A DNA stretch of 64,000 nucleotides from Argyresthia goedartella (GCA_949825045.1 OX463813.1:5084001-5148000), one strand, 5' to 3'; shown: positions 11,113-20,895, numbered from the stretch's first letter. Notes: generated by a model not told the origin, from the sequence alone. Translations and numbers: made by a program.

Positions 11113-11276
11113 TTTTCGGGCGAAAATCTCCACTGACTGGGTGCCACAGGACGGATACCGGCGTAGAGGCAGACCTAAAAGGAGATGGCGGGACGACCTC
11201 GACAAGTTTTTGCCGGGGTGGCCGGAGGTGGCACAGACCAGGGAAGTGTGGACGAAAGAGACACCTTAATGGCTAA
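11113..11276 (+). pseudogene. RTE-type retroelement ORF C-terminus
   Basis: A frame containing RGRPKRRWRDDLDKF, then a PGWPEVAQ and W-rich end closing at TAA, matches the basic GRPKRRW-DDL terminus of invertebrate RTE-type endonuclease/reverse transcriptases. Only about 50 codons remain and it abuts the (TTA)n tail of the SINE upstream. Confidence 0.65.
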
Positions 11277-12105
11277 ATAAAAATAAAAAATAAATATTAT
11301 TATTACTAATTAATAAATAACAGCAATGACGCACATTACATAACCCAGTTTGACAACGACAACGACAAGTGTAATAGTACATTACTGCAGAGACCAGTAA
11401 GTAAGCCATCCTAAACGAGTATTAATTCTATAATACGAGGCTAGAATGGCACTTATGGTCGAAGCGTTTATAGGGCTTTTCTCAAAAATACAACCATTTA
11501 TGTTTATTATGAATATTTTATTTTATTCTTCTTTTTCATCTGTTAGTATCGAATTCCTAATTAGTATCAAAATAGTAAAAAATACGAATGAAATGAGTTT
11601 TCCGCCATTTTTCATCGTGCAATATAAGTGCAATACGGACACGTCAACCTCTATGGTACCTCCTTTTTATTAAAGGCCCTTTACTGCCAATAACTTCCTT
11701 AGCTTATCTTTGAAAATAATTTTTTTCTATATTTAAGCATTATGATATGTAATGGGATTTCATACTTACTTACTGGACACTTTTGCGTTTTCCTGGACAC
11801 TTCTAAAAATTGTCCAGGATGAGTCACTTTCGGATACTATCTTCACAGATGTTTTGGGAACATTCAATAATATTTTTGAGAAAATATATTATTCATTACC
11901 AAAACAGCGCATGACCGAACAGCCGTTGTTAGCAGCGGCTGTTAGAAAAAAACGCAGCGGCTGTTACCATTATTAATAAACAGCCGTTATTGACATCACT
12001 ACTCTAGATTGTAAATTTTTCAATATGGTTATTGTTAAACAAACTTTGAGGGATACCATGCTAATATTTTTTGGAATTTGCCGCGCTTTTTCGCTACTTT
12101 CATTA

Positions 12106-12720
12106 TTTCAATTCAATTTCTTTATTTCAGACTTCAAGGTCCATAATAACAGTAGGTAAGGGCATTAAAACATCAAATCAAAGGTAAAATATATCAAACA
12201 ATTCCATATCCATTATTACAATGTCAACAAAATTAATAAAACTAAAACAAAATAAAATAAAATGTGAAATTATGAAATGTCAAAATAAATTCCAATTATC
12301 AATTAAAAATCAAATTATCATTTTTATCCAGTGGAGGGTGAATGGGCTATGCCACTTCTCCGAGAGAGCATTTAGGAATTTGTTATTGCTGCCACGCATT
12401 CTACCTAGCAATGAAGCAGCCCTTTTCCGCATTATAGCGTGAAAACCGTCTGTGCGCGCTTCGACAAACATTGCCGATGCACTGCAGAAGCGCGGCCACC
12501 CCACCAACCTCCTAAAGCCGTTATTGTATTGGACGCGCAGGGCGCTGAGAGCTTTCAGCGTATATCTGACGCACAGACTGCTGGTATAAAAAGATTGACA
12601 GTAAGCTTTAAAAAGAGTTATCTTTACTTTTACTGAACACCGAGCAAATCTGCGAGCCAGCATATTACTTCTAACTGTCAACGCCCTAGTCATTAGCCAG
12701 ACTCTATCTCATTGGTACAT
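12106..12720 (-). pseudogene. Non-LTR retrotransposon RT C-terminal fragment
   Basis: The minus-strand frame at 12,310-12,693 reads the post-RT region common in insect non-LTR elements: KITLFKAYCQSFYTSSLC, YTLKALSALRVQYNNGFRR, then RLVGWPRFCSASAMF and RAASLLGRMR. It continues to the left into a TTTATTT-rich 3' UTR. The active RT motifs lie upstream and are absent, so this is a 5'-truncated copy. Confidence 0.7.
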
Positions 12721-12775
12721 GGTCATAAGTCGAACCTGCATCTCCTGTGTGAGAAGCAAGCATGAAACCACGGAG
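12715..12775 (-). mobile_element. SINE head fragment (tRNA-Glu-like family)
   Basis: GTCGAACCTGCATCTCCTGTGTGAGAAGCAAGC is the reverse complement of the tRNA-like head at 54,950-55,010. The body is missing. Confidence 0.6.
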
Positions 12776-13219
12776 CTGTTGGTAGACCTGTATAAGCAAA
12801 AACCTCTTTAAATGAGCGTTTTATTTTTCTGTGATTTATAAAAGTACACCGAGTCAGTTTTAACTCAAAAAAAAAACGTTTATTCTGTAAATAGGCCACA
12901 AGGGCACTTTCACATGTCATTTCATTTCATTTTTTACAGAACATTTGGTATTATTATCATATTATCAGAAAAAAAAAGTACTTAATTATTGTTTCTGAGA
13001 GATGTAAAGAGTCTCAAATGTCATAATAAAATAATTAAAATATAAATAACAGAGATGTATAGTCTCTTTAGTCAATAATACAATGATAATAGGAGATGTA
13101 AATGGTCCCCACAGTCAAGAGTTGTATAATTAAATTAATCTTTGGAGGTGTAAAAGGCCTCCAAGTGTCCAGTAAAAGAAACTCTGGCAGTGAGGATGCT
13201 CACAATTAATTAGAACAAT

Positions 13220-16150
13220 TCAGTCCCAAGCATTTTTATCGTCTATGTACTCTTTAATACTGTAGTAAGCTTTAGAAATAAGCCTTTGCTTGATGTATTT
13301 CTTGAACTTATTAATTGATAGATCTGTCAAAGTGCTTGGGAGTTTATTGTAAAATCTTACACAATTACCCTTGAACGAGTTTTTTATTTTATGGAGCCGA
13401 GTAGTGGGCACTGCAAGTTTGTCCTTGTTTCTAGTATTAAAGTTATGTATATCACAGTTTCTTCGAAAGTTAACAATGTTCTTATGGACATACATAATAT
13501 TCTCGTAAATATATTGACTATGGACTGTCAATATATTTACTTCTTTAAACTTATTTCTAAGAGAATCTCTATTATTCATTTTATAAATCGCACGAACAGC
13601 CCGCTTCTGCAGCACAAAAATAGTATTTATGTCAGCAGCACTGCCCCAGAGCAGAATACCGTAGGACATAATACTATGAAAATAACTAAAATAAACTAAT
13701 CTGGCTGTTTTTAAATCTGTCAAGTGACGGATTTTCCTGCATGCAAAAGCTGCAGAGCTCAGTCTGTTCGATAGCTTATCAATATGTGGACCCCATTGGA
13801 GTTTGGAATCCAACGTTATACCTAGAAACACTGTGCTGGTTACCAATTCCAATTCCTCATTTTTATTTGTTATACATGTCTGATTATTTTTAACGTTAGT
13901 AGTAAGAAACTTAACACATTTAGTCTTTTTCTCATTTAATAGCAAATTATTAACATTAAACCAATTTACCACTCTTGATATGGTATTGTTCACGTGATCA
14001 TCAGTAGCGTGTTGGTTTCGCTTTGTTTTAAAAATAAGTGAGGTGTCATCAGCAAACAGTACCATATCATGACAGTCCCTTCCTAGATAGGGTAAGTCGT
14101 TTATATAGATGAGGAATAGGAAGGGTCCCAATATTGAGCCCTGTGGCACGCCCAAAGAAACCAATGATCCTGGTGATCGTTCTCCGTTTACGTCTACCCT
14201 TTGTATTCTTCCGTTCAGATAAGATTTTAACAAATTCAATGACGTGTCTCTAACTCCATAATGATGTAATTTCCTGATCAATCTTTCATGACAAACGCAA
14301 TCAAAAGCCTTAGATAAGTCACAAAAAATGCCTAGGGCATCTTGTGACTCTTCCCAGCCATCAAAAATACTTTCAATGAACTGAATTCCGGCATCTGTTG
14401 TTGAACGACCGCGAGTGAATCCAAACTGTTTGTTATGCATTAGCTTATTTGATTCAAAATGATGTAATAGCTGTGATAAGATTAATTTCTCAAAAATTTT
14501 ACTAAAAGTTGGTAGTATTGATATAGGTCTGAAATTGGTGGGGTCTTGAGTACTACCTGCTTTGAAGAGGGGAATTATCTTACTTTGTTTCATTAAATCA
14601 GGAAATTCACCGCAGTCTATACAATTGTTGAAAATGACCGCTAGGTCAGGTGCAATTAATTCGATCAGGGATTTAACAACGTGAACAGAGAGTCCCCAAA
14701 GATCATTCGTTTTCTTAACATTTATCAATTTAAATGCCTTTACGACATCTGAACTTGTGACGTGCTTAAAATTCAAGTATGAAGCACACTCTGAGACATT
14801 ATCTTTTAATATTGCAACAGCAGACAAAGGTGACGAATTTAAATACTTAGTCGTGGAAGCCGGTGCATTAGTAAAAAACGATTCAAATTCAGTTGCAACT
14901 TCTAAGCTAGAACTCGTAAGCTGTCCATTGATTTTTAGTTCGTAATCGTGACTCGCTTTTTTACTACGACCGGCCTCCTCATTAATTATTTTCCAAGTCG
15001 TTTTTATAACATCGGAACTATTCTTAATTTTACTACTCAGAAAATTACGTTTAGCTGTATGACAGTCTAATTTAAATTGTTTGGAGAACTGTTTGACTTG
15101 TTCTTTAAATTCGTCACTCATGTTGAACCGTCGTTCCTCATACAATGCATACAATGCTTGCCTGCGTTTATGCAACTCTGCAGTAGCCCACGTACTAAAG
15201 TCGTTTGAACCACTAACCACAACCGATTTTGAAGTGAATATCGCGCTGTACTGTTTCATAAAGGTTTCAAAGAATAAGTTATACATTATATTAGGAGACT
15301 GTTCAGCAGCCAAAAACGGTAGTTCCTGGGCTAAAGAGTATCTCATTCTTTCTAACCGGTCAGCAGTTATTGGCACAAACGAAATTTTCTTTTTAATGAC
15401 AGGTTCTCTAATAGAATCAAATTGAAATAATTGACCTAAATGATCTGAATCCAATTCACTGATAACACTTTTACTGATTGGAATAACATCAGTATAAATG
15501 TTGTCAATGCATGTAGCACTAGTAGCAGTCACTCTTGTTGGCTCCATAAATAAATGGCTAAGCCTAAATGATGAGAAAAGATTTATTAATCTAACGCTGA
15601 GAGTAGTTCTTTCTAACAGATTAACATTAAAGTCACCACATATAATTAATCGTTTCGTACTGTGTGATGAAATAGTTAGGACGGATTCCATTATTTTCTC
15701 GAACATTTCAAAGTCGCTCAAGGGTGGCCTATAGACACATATAACGATGAACTGTTCTAATTCCACAGCTGCAAGTTCTATAGTTCGTTCAACAGATAAG
15801 GAAACAATGTCCTTACGTTCCTTGAATTTCATATGATTGTTTAGTATGATTAACGCCCCACCATGTATTGAATTAAGTCTGGTGAACGAACTACCAACCT
15901 GGTGATCTTTAAAGCTAAACATAATTTCATTAATAGTTAACCAGTGCTCTGTTATGTACAAAATGTCAATTTTATTACAATTTAAAAATAACTTTATTTG
16001 TAGATCTTTGCCTCTAATACATTGAATATTCTGATGAACCAGGCTTATATACTTAGCATGTGAGCTTCCCTTATTCTTAGGGTTTTCTAATATACTAGAA
16101 CATATGTTGCCAGAGTCTGGGTCCTCTGTTGTCCTATGAACTAATTTAAA
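13220..16150 (-). CDS. CR1-like ORF2: APE endonuclease plus reverse transcriptase
   Basis: Codes for the element's own nicking endonuclease and reverse transcriptase (target-primed integration). The frame is open for about 976 codons from the ORF1/ORF2 junction. The N-terminal APE domain shows VHQNIQ, ITEHWL, CVYRPP, CGDFNVN, the TCIDNI block and SDHLGQ. Reverse transcriptase motifs follow: motif A CDLSKAFDCV, motif B GVPQGSILGP, and motif C LFADDTSL. The C-terminus ends YYSIKEYIDD, as in related copies. No ATG occurs in this frame before the endonuclease, and the first one falls inside it. An in-frame stop lies four codons upstream of the frameshift heptamer, so synthesis most plausibly requires -1 frameshifting from ORF1. 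Reading frame intactness suggests a young copy. Confidence 0.9.
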   Translation of the reverse strand, partial: FKLVHRTTEDPDSGNICSSILENPKNKGSSHAKYISLVHQNIQCIRGKDLQIKLFLNCNKIDILYITEHWLTINEIMFSFKDHQVGSSFTRLNSIHGGALIILNNHMKFKERKDIVSLSVERTIELAAVELEQFIVICVYRPPLSDFEMFEKIMESVLTISSHSTKRLIICGDFNVNLLERTTLSVRLINLFSSFRLSHLFMEPTRVTATSATCIDNIYTDVIPISKSVISELDSDHLGQLFQFDSIREPVIKKKISFVPITADRLERMRYSLAQELPFLAAEQSPNIMYNLFFETFMKQYSAIFTSKSVVVSGSNDFSTWATAELHKRRQALYALYEERRFNMSDEFKEQVKQFSKQFKLDCHTAKRNFLSSKIKNSSDVIKTTWKIINEEAGRSKKASHDYELKINGQLTSSSLEVATEFESFFTNAPASTTKYLNSSPLSAVAILKDNVSECASYLNFKHVTSSDVVKAFKLINVKKTNDLWGLSVHVVKSLIELIAPDLAVIFNNCIDCGEFPDLMKQSKIIPLFKAGSTQDPTNFRPISILPTFSKIFEKLILSQLLHHFESNKLMHNKQFGFTRGRSTTDAGIQFIESIFDGWEESQDALGIFCDLSKAFDCVCHERLIRKLHHYGVRDTSLNLLKSYLNGRIQRVDVNGERSPGSLVSLGVPQGSILGPFLFLIYINDLPYLGRDCHDMVLFADDTSLIFKTKRNQHATDDHVNNTISRVVNWFNVNNLLLNEKKTKCVKFLTTNVKNNQTCITNKNEELELVTSTVFLGITLDSKLQWGPHIDKLSNRLSSAAFACRKIRHLTDLKTARLVYFSYFHSIMSYGILLWGSAADINTIFVLQKRAVRAIYKMNNRDSLRNKFKEVNILTVHSQYIYENIMYVHKNIVNFRRNCDIHNFNTRNKDKLAVPTTRLHKIKNSFKGNCVRFYNKLPSTLTDLSINKFKKYIKQRLISKAYYSIKEYIDDKNAWD

Positions 16151-17529
16151 TGCATCCTGTTATTCTGGTCTGATACCAGATTCATATTAGGCTGCTCAGT
16201 AAAAGCAGAGTTAGAAGCCAAATTTTTGGCTGTAATGTCATATAAATATAATAGTGACATAGCTATTTGTCGTTTACAATAATTTGAAAGGTAAAATGTA
16301 CCTTTAGTCATAGTAAAATAATTACTAACATAATTGTTAGTGTCAATAATATCAAACTTATTATTATATGTACATAAATTGTACATAGTTATATTCATAT
16401 TATGTCTATATACATTTTCATTTTGTGTCAATTGGTTGCAGTAGGGAAATGTGAACAATATAATTTTTTTCACACTAAGACCATTCAATGTTTCATAAAA
16501 TTTTATTAAATTATTTTTGTTCACATCTCCCCTATTGCCCATGAAAATTATCAGTGTGGCACTGGCTGTGATAGTGCTGTCATTCAAAATTTGATTTATA
16601 ATATTATCTACAGTGCTAAAAGGTGAGCAATTACTAATAACACTATGTCCCTTAGAGTATGAGTGGAGTGCTGAGCCCATGCCACTTCCAATCTCATCAC
16701 AGTACATTATAATATCAGGTGTTGTGGTCATATCAGACTTGGCAGAACTATTATCAGTAACACCTTGCGTTGGTAAACTGTCACACAAGCCCGGAGAGTT
16801 GCCCGCTGTCAAACAACCACCTTTCTGCTCACAGCGACAAGTATGGTTGTTGGTCAGCGACTCAAACCGCTCACAATTATGGTTCATTTCTTGAATTAAA
16901 TCATCCATAGCCAATGAGTATTCATTTATAACTTTCTCAGAGTTCAAATATGCACTGTTTAGTGATCGCAATGAATCCTCCAAGCTTTGGATTTTCAAAT
17001 GTAAGTTTTGTGTGTCAGTTTCATACATCAACTTAGTACTTTCTAATTCTAATACACACATATTCAAATCATGTAATATGTTTACATTTTTCTTGCTTAC
17101 TTTTAAGTTTTTAGTACACAATTTATTATGTTTTATTAATTTCTGAGTTTTCCGTATATACCTATTTATTTTACCTAGTTTGTTATTGCTGCAACTTAAT
17201 AACCTTGATGTGGGCAATGTGTCATTAGTTAAATCAATGACATCATCAAGGCTTCCAGTTGCAACAGTAACCAGCTGCGGGCTGATCCCTACGACTTCAC
17301 TGTAGAGGCTCTGGGTCTGCAACGCTGCGGTGTTTTCCTTCTCCTCCTGGAGTGCATGTATTTGTTCATGGGCATCGAACAATGCTTTCTCCAGGGAATC
17401 AATCGATTTCAGGGCTTGCTCGTACTCTGCACTACATACAGTGAAGCTATCTACGGTGACCTGCAGCTTGTCCCGCTCAACAATTACATCACTACATTCT
17501 TGTTCTAATACACATAATTGTCTCTTTAA
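16141..17529 (-). CDS. CR1-like ORF1 protein: coiled coil plus degenerate SGNH-like domain
   Basis: A 462-residue open frame without an ATG at its start, cut by 5' truncation (a TAG lies at 17,530). The N-terminal half is rich in heptad-like E/K/L/Q (coiled coil, about residues 1-230), as expected for a multimerising ORF1p. The C-terminal half has a short domain, MYCDEIGSGMG, then IIFMGNRGDVNK, LFTFPYC and a TKGTFYLSNY stretch, in the order of SGNH-hydrolase blocks. CR1/L2-type ORF1 proteins are known to carry esterase-like domains. Here the serine and histidine positions look replaced, so it may be structural or nucleic-acid binding. The homologous segment in copy 2 is at 49,994-50,647. It ends at the slippery heptamer and TAG. 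Confidence 0.75.
   Translation of the reverse strand, partial: LKRQLCVLEQECSDVIVERDKLQVTVDSFTVCSAEYEQALKSIDSLEKALFDAHEQIHALQEEKENTAALQTQSLYSEVVGISPQLVTVATGSLDDVIDLTNDTLPTSRLLSCSNNKLGKINRYIRKTQKLIKHNKLCTKNLKVSKKNVNILHDLNMCVLELESTKLMYETDTQNLHLKIQSLEDSLRSLNSAYLNSEKVINEYSLAMDDLIQEMNHNCERFESLTNNHTCRCEQKGGCLTAGNSPGLCDSLPTQGVTDNSSAKSDMTTTPDIIMYCDEIGSGMGSALHSYSKGHSVISNCSPFSTVDNIINQILNDSTITASATLIIFMGNRGDVNKNNLIKFYETLNGLSVKKIILFTFPYCNQLTQNENVYRHNMNITMYNLCTYNNKFDIIDTNNYVSNYFTMTKGTFYLSNYCKRQIAMSLLYLYDITAKNLASNSAFTEQPNMNLVSDQNNRMHLN
16144..16150 (-). promoter_or_regulatory. Candidate -1 frameshift heptamer T TTA AAT, then TAG
   Basis: In the ORF1 frame the last codons read CAT TTA AAT TAG, so TTTAAAT has the X XXY YYZ register of a -1 slippery site. 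Slipping back one base enters the ORF2 frame exactly. The ORF2 frame is closed by TAA at 16,160-16,162, so only slippage in a window of about 15 bases can join the two. Confidence 0.65.
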
Positions 17530-17609
17530 CTAAAACACTGTTTCAGTTCGTTTGTTCTTTTAGGGTCTGTGGATGTCGGCTGAAGAAAGAAAATCCAAAG
17601 CCGTAAACT

Positions 17610-18300
17610 AATAAGGGGTAAGTCAGGGACGTACTTTAGGGCCATTGAAATCACGATAATGATTAATGACCTATCTCACCACGTGAAGAATTCAGACTGC
17701 TTATTATCAGCGGATGATTTGAAACTTTCACGGACAATAAGTGGTGCCCTGAATTGTTAGAAACTTCAGGAGGACATTGATAGTATTGTGAAATGGAGCG
17801 AAAGTAACAAGCTGGAGTTCAATGTATCCAAATGCGAAATTATTTCTTTTACTCGCAAGATATGTCTAGCAGTGGGTAGTTATATGGTGGGTGACAGGGA
17901 AGTCCAGCGAGTTAATGAAGTCAAGGACTTAGGAGTTGTGTTGACTTCTGACCTGAAATACCGGGTACAAAATGAATGTGCGTGTGGGGTGCAACTCCAA
18001 AGGCATGACCGCGATGAAAACTTTGTACAATACTCTTGTTAGGTCACACCTTGAATCGAACGCAATCACTTGGACACCGCATGAGAGGGAATACTGTCTC
18101 ATGCTGGAACGTATTCAAAATAAATTTATGAGATATTTATATTTTCGTCAATTTGGGGTGTATTCTTTCCACCCGTTGAATTTTTCAACACTGTTTATAC
18201 TCGGTATGGTAGGATATAACGAACTTGGGGTTAGAAGATATATAGAGTTAGCGAATAGCAACTTACGTATTTGTCACCGTAACATTGCCAAAACCGTTAG
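17610..18300 (+). pseudogene. Non-LTR reverse transcriptase fragment
   Basis: Plus-strand remnant with MINDLSHHVKNSDC, SADDLKL (motif C, usually Y/FADD), then WSESNKLEFNVSKCEI, the NEVKDLGVVL block and, in a shifted frame, LVRSHLESNAITWTPH. This is the order of an insect jockey/I-type RT. A stop near 17,758 and a frameshift near 18,000 kill it. It lies just upstream of the 5' end of CR1-like copy 1 in opposite orientation. Confidence 0.7.
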
Positions 18301-18309
18301 TTGATAAAC

Positions 18310-18490
18310 CAAAGGCTAAAACCGTTAAATAGTAAACTGGTTTAAACTTGAATTGCAAACGAAATACCAGGGCAAACACTGCGGTAGCTAAGGTGACTAG
18401 AGGAGGCGAGTGCAGCGAAGCCCCCGAGTAGTCTTCGTATTAGGTTGACATGTAAGAACAAATGAAAAGTAAATTCTAAACTGTCTGTCG
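18310..18490 (-). repeat. Interspersed repeat family B
   Basis: AAACTTGAATTGCAAACG, ACACTGCGGTAGCTAAGGTG and GAAGCCCCCGAGTAGTC match 29,935-30,130 in opposite orientation. Confidence 0.65.
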
Positions 18491-18528
18491 ATAGTTGATA
18501 TTGCATATATAAGGTGTTTGTCGGGAGG

Positions 18529-18580
18529 ATGCCTGAGTGCGCCGGACGGGTATACATACCCGTCCGGCGCACTCAGGCAT
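18529..18580. repeat. Perfect 25-bp-arm palindrome
   Basis: ATGCCTGAGTGCGCCGGACG and onward pairs with its reverse complement across a 2-base centre (AC). It is GC-rich and cruciform-capable, inside a GC-rich block (18,520-18,740) with CGCCGCCGC runs. Confidence 0.85.
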
Positions 18581-18687
18581 GTTACATGTAAGTCGTCGCC
18601 GGCCGCCGCGCCGCCGCCGCTGCTGAAGGTGCTGCGCACGCGCACGTGTCTGCTTGCACGCGCACCGCTCACCAGAACCAGTATCGG

Positions 18688-18728
18688 CGGAGGAAATGGA
18701 TGTGTTCGGATCACATCCATTTCCTCCG
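18688..18728. repeat. 17-bp-arm inverted repeat
   Basis: CGGAGGAAATGGATGTG, a 7-base spacer, then the exact reverse complement. With the palindrome at 18,529 it makes two hairpins in 200 bp. Confidence 0.85.
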
Positions 18729-19054
18729 CTGAAATTCACGAAGATGTGTCTAGTTGTGCTGTGTTAAAGAGAAGAAAGGTGAAAATAAGCAATTAATTTG
18801 GTTGTATTTTGTTAGTTGTAAGATGTTGTATACCTACCGCATTAGGATTGCCTCTAACGATAGGAATTTTCGGGAAATAAATAAATAAATAAAATAGGGG
18901 TCTGTGTAGGTATCAAAATTTACTCTATGTTCCAACAAAAAAAAAACAGCATAAATTGACTGCCGTTTGCTTTTGGCATTTGATCGGCTGTCTGAGCTAC
19001 AGTTTTGAAAGGTAAATCACAATTTTGTGAGAACGGGTCGTCGTAAGACTGTTT

Positions 19055-19310
19055 TATCTACACACGTATCATAAACCCTCTTTACTGCGTTCAAAAACCG
19101 CACGTTACGATCAGCATTATGTTAAACTACTTGGTAAAAACTCGTTTCGTATCTGGAAAACTACACATTATGGTCATTATGTGTAGTTTTTCTACATATA
19201 ATGACATTCAAATTTCGAACGCCGACGCCCATTTAATGCCCTCCATTATGCAGCAGTCACATAAACTACTATTAACTCCATATTATGAGTGTTTTAGAGA
19301 AATAGAATCT
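19055..19310. repeat. Repeat family C copy
   Basis: The minus strand carries a coding-like RNVRFLNAVKRVYDTCVDK segment (about 19,060-19,120). A TACACATAATG palindrome is near 19,165-19,190 and CAGTCACATAAACTACT near 19,255. Matching blocks are at 39,540-39,890 and 63,225-63,635. Confidence 0.6.
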
Positions 19311-19330
19311 TTGTAAACAACACTGTAGTC

Positions 19331-20317
19331 TTTGCCTCTCTCTCTCATAAGAGTTGAATGTGTAAGAATATATCTGCAATATTATTAGTTAACTTTTTCC
19401 CACCATTCCCCGCGGAACCCAAAATCTAGTCGAAAATACAAGCCAACGCTTAAGAAAATATTGTTTCAAAAAGCAATTTCTCCTATCTTATCTCAAGCTT
19501 CTGGTTCATGATTTTTTTACTTGATTGTCTGTTTATCTTTAACGGCTCGTTAAGTTTGGGCAGTCACGAGATTTGTGCAGAAAGCCATAATTTCTTGGCT
19601 TGAAATGAAGTTACTTTACCTTTTTGTGTTTATTCAACTAACATTTTGTTGTCCTGTAGATATCTTGTTATGTTTGCTATGTTTTGGCTTCACGAGATGC
19701 CGATCTCTAGAAATGGAAGCCAAAGAATGTAGCATTTTATACACAAGGCGTAAAGTCATGTAGTGATATTAGCTATTAAAAAAAACTGTATCTCCTGACC
19801 ATTCAATATATTCAAAAATAAAACTATCATGCGCCATGTCTTTTCCCATACGGGAGGCAGGCACCCATGCTAAGCAAGAATTTGCATCTAAAATACAATC
19901 TATTATAAAACACAAAGTTAAAGCGACGTATCTAAAACGATACCACATTTAAAAACCTTTCAAGAACACTTTAAAAATTGTTCAAACTGGTACCATATAC
20001 TAAAAACACCCTACACAGAAACTATGCCTTATCAACAGTATCTAAATATATATAATGTATTATTTTAAACTGTGTCCTTCATCTGATGAGGTATGGAAGC
20101 ACTCAAACCAAAACCCAACAATTTTCCACAGTATCTAAATATGATGTTATGCTAGTATTTTAGACTGTGCCGTAACTATGATCCATTTGGAAATGTAGCA
20201 TTAAGAGACACGTATCAAATACGTGACGAGCATTCATGATGGCGGCTATAGTAGTATTTATAGGAGTGGATGGGATTAGTTATTTTGACATGTGAATCCG
20301 ACATATTCGGCCAGCTA
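19331..20317. other. Unassigned stretch
   Basis: No gene is supported. The plus-strand frame 19,575-19,763 is short and hydrophobic (LYLFVFIQLTFCCPVDILL) with no homology I recognise. TTTTCCCATACGGGAGGCAGGC near 19,840 looks like a SINE-end scrap. Confidence 0.3.
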
Positions 20318-20352
20318 ACCGGGTTCGATCCTAGTGTGGGGCCAGAAGCAAT
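20318..20352 (+). mobile_element. SINE family 2 scrap, internally deleted
   Basis: The B-box GGTTCGATCC is joined directly to TAGTGTGGGGCCAGAAGCAATGTAT, the 3' end of family 2, with the middle missing. Confidence 0.5.
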
Positions 20353-20498
20353 GTATTTAAATAAATAATAATAAATTAAAATAAAACGTGTTTTTATTTC
20401 CTAGAAACTGTTACATATCACACAACGGGACTTCCCAGTAAGTAATCTCGATACTTGTGCTGGGGATGACTCGCAACTTCTTTACTTTACTTTTCTTA

Positions 20499-20747
20499 TA
20501 CAAGGTGACATTTAAGTAGCCGACCATATTTTGAGAAATGATGGCGTCCGTCACAAACGGTCCGGTCGCAAACGAAATAAAATTTTGGGTCCCCCATAGT
20601 AAGTTCTAATCAGCTGATCGGGTCAATGTACTGAGGGACGAATATATTTTTCCATTTGCGACCATATGTTTTCTAGGGAAAGTTGGTCATAATGATGGGT
20701 GTTATCATTCCCCAGAATATGGTCAGGTAATTAAATGTGACCTTGTA
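20499..20747. mobile_element. Foldback MITE flanked by TA
   Basis: TACAAGGTGACATTTAA through CGACCATATTTTGAGAAATGAT is inverted at the right end as CATTCCCCAGAATATGGTC and TTAAATGTGACCTTGTA. The inner CAGCTGATCGGGTCAATG and GCAAACGAAA blocks are shared with the MITE at 3,608-3,828, so the two are related. Confidence 0.75.
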
Positions 20748-20759
20748 TATTAACAAATA

Positions 20760-20872
20760 AGGGTATGTTATGTGTGTGTGGGTGTGTGTGTGTGTATGTG
20801 TCTGTGTGTGTTGTGTGAGCGTGTGTGTGAGTATTGTTTGTGTATGTGTATGTGTTTTGTGTATGGGTTCTT
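20760..20872. repeat. (GT)n microsatellite
   Basis: Imperfect GTGTGT with GTAT and GTCT variants over about 110 bp. Confidence 0.9.
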
Positions 20873-20895
20873 CTGTTCCTATGCCCTATGGTTAT

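Larger units (their letters stand above)
10440..11992. mobile_element. Composite element with ~85-bp inverted ends
   Basis: The left end (10,440-10,525, AACGGCTGTTTTC to AACAACGGCTGTTCGATCAT) is the imperfect reverse complement of 11,905-11,992 (CATGACCGAACAGCCGTTGTT to AAACAGCCGTTATT). The interior holds a small MITE, a SINE, an RTE-type fragment and AT-rich filler. No transposase is seen, so it is a non-autonomous element that has collected insertions. Confidence 0.55.
12925..17533 (-). mobile_element. CR1-like non-LTR retrotransposon, copy 1
   Basis: About 4.6 kb, minus strand: ORF1, a frameshift junction, then ORF2 (endonuclease plus reverse transcriptase) and a 300-bp 3' UTR with short internal repeats (CCTCCAA, GAGACTCTTTACATCTC). 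It ends in an ATGAA-type tail at 12,925-12,945. The 5' end lies within ORF1, so the copy is 5'-truncated. Both frames are otherwise open, making it the least damaged member here. Relatives are copy 2 (40,846-51,060) and copy 3 (51,905-54,245). Confidence 0.85.

Noticed and set aside
16100..16160. A downstream stem at the frameshift site (CCAG...CTGG near 16,110)
   Set aside because: Only four pairs with a three-base loop; too weak to claim as the stimulatory structure.
18397..18796. GC-rich overlapping frames on both strands
   Set aside because: They span the hairpins and family B repeat; the peptides follow base composition and the palindromes.
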